Virus record (IMG/VR): IMGVR_UViG_3300048088_000201
Location: 1-29,655 of that record
Direction: 5' to 3' (one strand)
DNA: 29,655 nt
From: a virus
The translations under genes were made by a program, and so were the position numbers. The notes below the pieces were generated by a model. That model had not been told where the DNA came from. It searched no databases and saw nothing but the letters and a program-made list of their open reading frames with translations. Below, in pieces: positions 26,883 through 29,655 of the stretch; the first letter of the stretch is position 1, and every line of letters begins with the position of its first letter.

Positions 26883-26967
26883 TCACCAATGCGGCATTGC
26901 TTTAGCACGAACCAAATGCCTACCGACACCCCCGGCCCTGCGCCGGATAACGATTAAAGAGGACAGC

Positions 26968-27255
26968 ATGAGCGAGAAGAACGGCGGTGGTCCGGCGTTT
27001 CCGGGAAAGGCGTCGATCAACAGGAACGATGGCGAACTTCAGCCGTTCCAGTTCGGCAATAACGACTTCGAGACGCTCGGCATGACGCTGCGCGACTACT
27101 TCGCGGCGCGCGCGATGGATCACGCGCTATCGCACTTCCCGTGTGAAATCTGGAATCAATCGCAAGGCGATCTAAGCGGCACCGAGTATCTCGACGGCGC
27201 CGCTCGGTCGGCATATGCGATCGCAGACGCCATGCTCCGCGCACGCGAAGCATGA
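26968..27255 (+). CDS. Phage 'GMTLRDYFAA' protein (95 aa)
   Basis: GAGGACAGC precedes the ATG. The sequence includes GGGPAFPG near the start and LGMTLRDYFAARAMDHAL near residue 37, a short conserved combination widespread in phage early regions and of unknown function. The C-terminus is helical. A 13-codon ORF (26916-26957) sits between the promoter and this gene and may be a leader. Confidence 0.8.
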   Translation: MSEKNGGGPAFPGKASINRNDGELQPFQFGNNDFETLGMTLRDYFAARAMDHALSHFPCEIWNQSQGDLSGTEYLDGAARSAYAIADAMLRAREA

Positions 27256-27440
27256 TCCGCCACCTTCGCCCCTACCTCGCGCTGCTCGAAGCACTCGACC
27301 GCCTCGGCCGCGCGAAGAAAGCCACTGACGCCCTGATCCACGCCGCTTGCGTGGCCTTCGTGGAAGTGCTCTCGCACATAACCGGGCAGAGAGTCAGCGT
27401 CATTGTCGGGAATGCTGTTATTGCACGAGGTGAGAAATGA
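27252..27440 (+). CDS. Hypothetical protein (62 aa)
   Basis: MIRHLRPYLALLEALDRLGR starts the product with an ATGA overlap. It is amphipathic with an ALIHAACVAFVEVLSHITG segment that could be a weak membrane helix or a buried core, followed by VSVIVGNAVIARGEK. No family recognised; the junction supports coding. Confidence 0.6.
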   Translation: MIRHLRPYLALLEALDRLGRAKKATDALIHAACVAFVEVLSHITGQRVSVIVGNAVIARGEK

Positions 27441-27631
27441 GCGAACAAAAGCAGACCGTGACCGTCGACGCCAATGCTCTGCGTGAGGTGCTCGTTGCGC
27501 TTAACGGCCCTGGGCATTACATCCGAGAGCTTAAGGTGACGCGAGGCGCGCTGTTCGACAACCCGATCGACAAGCTCATCGCGGAATTCAACGCGCAGGT
27601 ATCAGGAGGCGGTGATGCCAATCAAGCCTGA
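27437..27631 (+). CDS. Hypothetical protein (64 aa)
   Basis: MSEQKQTVTVDANALREVLV starts the protein with an ATGA overlap. Phage proteins with 'VTVDANALREVL.AL.GPGHYIREL' are common early hypotheticals. The 3' end carries AGGAGG, the ribosome site for the HNH gene, and overlaps it by 17 bases. Function unknown. Confidence 0.7.
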   Translation: MSEQKQTVTVDANALREVLVALNGPGHYIRELKVTRGALFDNPIDKLIAEFNAQVSGGGDANQA

Positions 27632-28037
27632 GAACCGCGCCCGTTATCCGGCCAACTGGAAGCAGATTCGCGCATCGATTCTCGAGCGCGCTGGCAACCG
27701 CTGCGAGCAATGCCGCGTTGCGAACGGCGACATGATCGTGCGCGGCATCGATAGCTGCGCCGGCACGTTTCAGCGGTACGAAGGCGACGGCGAGGTGTAC
27801 GACGCGGAAACGGGCCGTCTGCTTGGACGTCGGAAAGCGTCCGAGTATCTCGGCAATCGATGGACGCGCATCGTGCTGACGATTGCGCACCTCGATCACG
27901 TGCCTGAGAACTGTGACCCATCGAACCTGAAGGCGCTTTGCCAGCGTTGCCATCTCGCGTACGACGCCGAGCATCACGCAGAGACGGCGCGCGAGATGCG
28001 GCGAGCACGCAAGGCCATCGCGGACCTGTTCGCCTAA
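27615..28037 (+). CDS. HNH endonuclease (140 aa)
   Basis: The ATG at 27615 is chosen, five bases after AGGAGG, rather than the GTG just before it. The protein has RAGNRCEQCRVANG (zinc-binding CxxC near residue 31) and LTIAHLDHVPENCDPSNLKALCQRCHLAYD (about 88-117), the HNH core with the second CxxC. It is not linked to an AP2 domain as the enzyme at 15764 is. Phage HNH proteins of this type often help packaging or degrade DNA. Here it stands in the early region, so its partner is unknown. Confidence 0.88.
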   Translation: MPIKPENRARYPANWKQIRASILERAGNRCEQCRVANGDMIVRGIDSCAGTFQRYEGDGEVYDAETGRLLGRRKASEYLGNRWTRIVLTIAHLDHVPENCDPSNLKALCQRCHLAYDAEHHAETAREMRRARKAIADLFA

Positions 28038-28075
28038 CCTCCCCGCCCTTTAGCGATTAACTTTGGAAGACTGAG

Positions 28076-28642
28076 ATGACTGACCTGCATAAGCGATTTG
28101 CGTTTGACCTTCACGACAAAGCAGCATTGGACGAAAACGCGTTCAGTGTCGCGCGTGCGCGCTTCGGAACGAATACCGAAGAACAAGACCGGATGCTGTA
28201 TCAGGCGATCTTGATGTACCAGAGCGCTCTCGCCACCCCCGCCCCTCTCTCAGATGAACCGGTGGCGTGGCAGTACTTCGACAGTTTCGGAAAGTGGACA
28301 CACGTCGATGCGGCACAACTCGATTGGCATAGAAATCGAGGGTTCGAAGTGCGCCCGCTCTACGCCGCCCCTCTCGCCACTCCGAGCGACAAGCAAGAGG
28401 CGGTCGGAGCCGTTCCGGGTGGAAATGGGTACCCCGATGCGATGGTAATTAAGAACGACCCCTGCGCTCATTGCGGCGGCCGCGGGTGCTTTTCCTGCCT
28501 TAGAAACGCCCCTCTCGCCCAGTCCGCAGAGCAAGACAGGATTGATGCGGAGCGGTGGCGCTATGCTCGCCAGCTTCAGCGGCGACCGGATGAATACGAC
28601 GCTTATATCGACAGGCAACGAGCCAAGGGAGCGAGCAAATGA
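28076..28642 (+). CDS. Ea22-like 'EPVAW...PLYAAP' protein (188 aa)
   Basis: The middle of the protein has DEPVAWQYFDSFGKWTHVDA and RPLYAAPLAT (about 61-101), a repeat-like domain of unknown function found in Ea22/Ead-type phage early proteins. A later cysteine cluster (CAHCGGRGCFSC, near 133-144) looks like a zinc knuckle of DnaJ type. The weak ribosome site GGAAGA is near the ATG. The ends are charged. Two neighbouring genes share the domain or style. Confidence 0.75.
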   Translation: MTDLHKRFAFDLHDKAALDENAFSVARARFGTNTEEQDRMLYQAILMYQSALATPAPLSDEPVAWQYFDSFGKWTHVDAAQLDWHRNRGFEVRPLYAAPLATPSDKQEAVGAVPGGNGYPDAMVIKNDPCAHCGGRGCFSCLRNAPLAQSAEQDRIDAERWRYARQLQRRPDEYDAYIDRQRAKGASK

Positions 28643-29034
28643 CTGACGACGACCTTGGAAAACTCTGGAACGTGGCGCGCTATCAAGGTTCATGGGACGC
28701 ATTCGTACAGACTGCCCGCGCCCTCGAATCCCGCGTATTGGCGGAGAGGAAGGAGCCGGTGGCGTGGGTCCGCTATCGCAGCGACGGCGGATTCGAAGGC
28801 CCGATCATGGACAGCGACGCGCGGATGTGTGACACGCGCAGGAGCTTTTGGACGCCGCTATTCGCCCACCCCACGCCGGATGATGCAAATCTGCTGCCAC
28901 ATATTCGGCGCGACATTCGCATCGAATTGGCACGCGCCGAGGCTGAATTGAACGTTGCAGGTATTCAGGCATTCAGGCGAGTTCTAGCCGCCATCGACCG
29001 AGCAAGGCAATCCGGGGAGGAAGGGAATGAATAG
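28639..29034 (+). CDS. Ea22-like 'EPVAW...PLFAHP' protein (131 aa)
   Basis: MTDDDLGKLWNVARYQGSWD opens it with an ATGA overlap. KEPVAWVRYRSDGGFEGPIM followed by WTPLFAHPTPD repeats the domain seen in the gene before. The C-terminal half (DIRIELARAEAELNVAGIQA) is helical. The two genes probably arose from a common ancestor and diverged. Function unknown. Confidence 0.72.
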   Translation: MTDDDLGKLWNVARYQGSWDAFVQTARALESRVLAERKEPVAWVRYRSDGGFEGPIMDSDARMCDTRRSFWTPLFAHPTPDDANLLPHIRRDIRIELARAEAELNVAGIQAFRRVLAAIDRARQSGEEGNE

Positions 29035-29278
29035 CCGCGAACGATTCGAAGCGTGGTGCGAATCAGAAGGGATCAGCGCTGACAAGAGCCGCCTAACCGG
29101 CATCTATTCATATCCATCTGCCCGCGTGGCTTGGAGAAGCTGGCAAGCCGCAGAGCGCCAAGCGCTGGAGCGGGCACTTGCCATACTTGAGCGATTCGGA
29201 AAGGTGAGTTCGGCCGATTTGATCCGAGCACTAATCGAGCAAGGCGCGCAGAGCGGAGAGGAGAAGCGCGGTGACTGA
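29027..29278 (+). CDS. Small 'RFEAWCESEG' phage protein (83 aa)
   Basis: MNSRERFEAWCESEGISADK and SARVAWRSWQAAERQALERA mark a small protein type common in phage early regions, often next to Ea22-like genes. GGGGAGG lies before the ATG, inside the previous gene, which it overlaps by eight bases. Soluble and helical; unknown function. Confidence 0.72.
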   Translation: MNSRERFEAWCESEGISADKSRLTGIYSYPSARVAWRSWQAAERQALERALAILERFGKVSSADLIRALIEQGAQSGEEKRGD

Positions 29279-29366
29279 CAAAAGAAAACTGACCGCGTTC
29301 GAGTGGGCCTGCCTTGCGGTTCCAGTCGCGGCAGGAATTGCGTACCTGATCGCTGAGATTTTTTGA
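29271..29366 (+). CDS. Single-span membrane peptide (31 aa)
   Basis: A GTG start with GGAGAGGAG upstream overlaps the previous gene by eight bases. MTDKRKLTAFEWACLAVPVA followed by more hydrophobic residues forms one membrane helix with a basic N-terminus. It belongs to the set of tiny membrane peptides scattered through the window. Function unknown. Confidence 0.5.
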   Translation: MTDKRKLTAFEWACLAVPVAAGIAYLIAEIF

Positions 29367-29423
29367 AGTGGCCACAACAATCGAATCAATTCTGCGCACA
29401 ACTCGCGCGGCATGGGGAATGTA

Positions 29424-29655
29424 ATGAGGAAGCGAACGAACAGAAAGCCTCGGCTTGTCAAAAACAACATCGTCAGCAATTTATTCAACGCTGACGATCC
29501 GATGCCGGAGCACGATCGCGTTGCCGTTCTGACCGAGCTGCACTCAGCCGTCTTCGCCCTCTCCCGTGGATTTGGCGACGCGCATCATTGGGATACGCTG
29601 ATCGTGGGCATGAACATCGCCGTCAACGTCTGCGCAATGGCACAGAACGCGCACA
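29424..29655 (+). CDS. Hypothetical phage protein, partial (C-terminus off the right edge)
   Basis: The ATG has GGGG about six bases upstream; an in-frame ATG at 29412 is the alternative. It starts MRKRTNRKPRLVKNNIVSNL and remains open through 77 codons. The pattern 'H..AVFALSRG.GDAHHWDTLIVGMNIAVNVCAMAQ' resembles a conserved phage hypothetical family found near late-switch genes in Burkholderia-type phages. Truncated by the window. Confidence 0.65.
   Translation, partial: MRKRTNRKPRLVKNNIVSNLFNADDPMPEHDRVAVLTELHSAVFALSRGFGDAHHWDTLIVGMNIAVNVCAMAQNAH

Noticed and set aside
26916-26957. 13-codon ORF (MPTDTPGPAPDND) after the 26852 promoter
   Set aside because: Too short to support and without a ribosome site; mentioned only as a possible leader peptide.
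15000-29655. CRISPR array, retron or toxin-antitoxin locus as the hidden system
   Set aside because: No regularly spaced repeat-spacer array, no reverse transcriptase motif and no convincing toxin-antitoxin pair were seen; the only regular repeat array is the iteron set at 11959-12049.

Overview
The window is a contiguous piece of a temperate double-stranded DNA phage or prophage, most likely from a Burkholderia-type betaproteobacterium. That host assignment is inferred from the high GC content, the codon use and the general look of the proteins; no host gene is present to confirm it. Nearly every base is coding, genes overlap by ATGA or GTGA, and strong Shine-Dalgarno sites precede most starts. 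No integrase, tail, tRNA or certain lysis gene lies in the window.

Layout. (1) About 1-8842, minus strand: a late/structural block, read right to left. It holds three small proteins (two membrane), a metallophosphoesterase with an N-terminal HTH, two more small ORFs, a 270-nt stem-rich non-coding stretch (candidate packaging site), terminase small and large subunits, a DUF4055-type portal, scaffold, a P22-Gp5-like coat protein, a strong terminator, and then connector/neck genes running off the left edge. (2) 8951-9698, plus strand: a short two-gene operon with its own promoter/operator and a textbook terminator. (3) 9700-11474: the immunity region. On the minus strand it has a putative repressor, a small unknown gene, two tandem terminators and a stem-rich zone with an Ash-like ORF and a candidate antisense RNA; on the plus strand it has the early rightward promoter. 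(4) 11491-29655, plus strand: the early region. It begins with a small basic protein in Cro position, a winged-helix initiator gene carrying four exact 22-bp-spaced iterons (the likely origin) and a DnaB-type helicase. Many small accessory genes follow, then a recombination/DNA-metabolism set (ERF, SSB, Gp157-like, SNF2-like helicase, DNA methyltransferase, RusA, NinB, DUF1364 nuclease, HNH proteins).

The most striking system-level signal is a 25-bp imperfect palindrome with half-site AAACGATGCC (complement GGCATCGTTT). It occurs at about eight dispersed places on the plus-strand transcription map. At most of them a TTGC-type -35 box abuts the palindrome and the -10 box lies inside it, always with 17-bp spacing. 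Extra half-sites lie in and beside the repressor region. This looks like one repressor controlling many separate early promoters, each heading a tightly overlapping gene cluster, rather than a single pair of early operators.

Functional assignments rest on motifs read by eye; no database search was possible. Unrecognised genes are described but not named.
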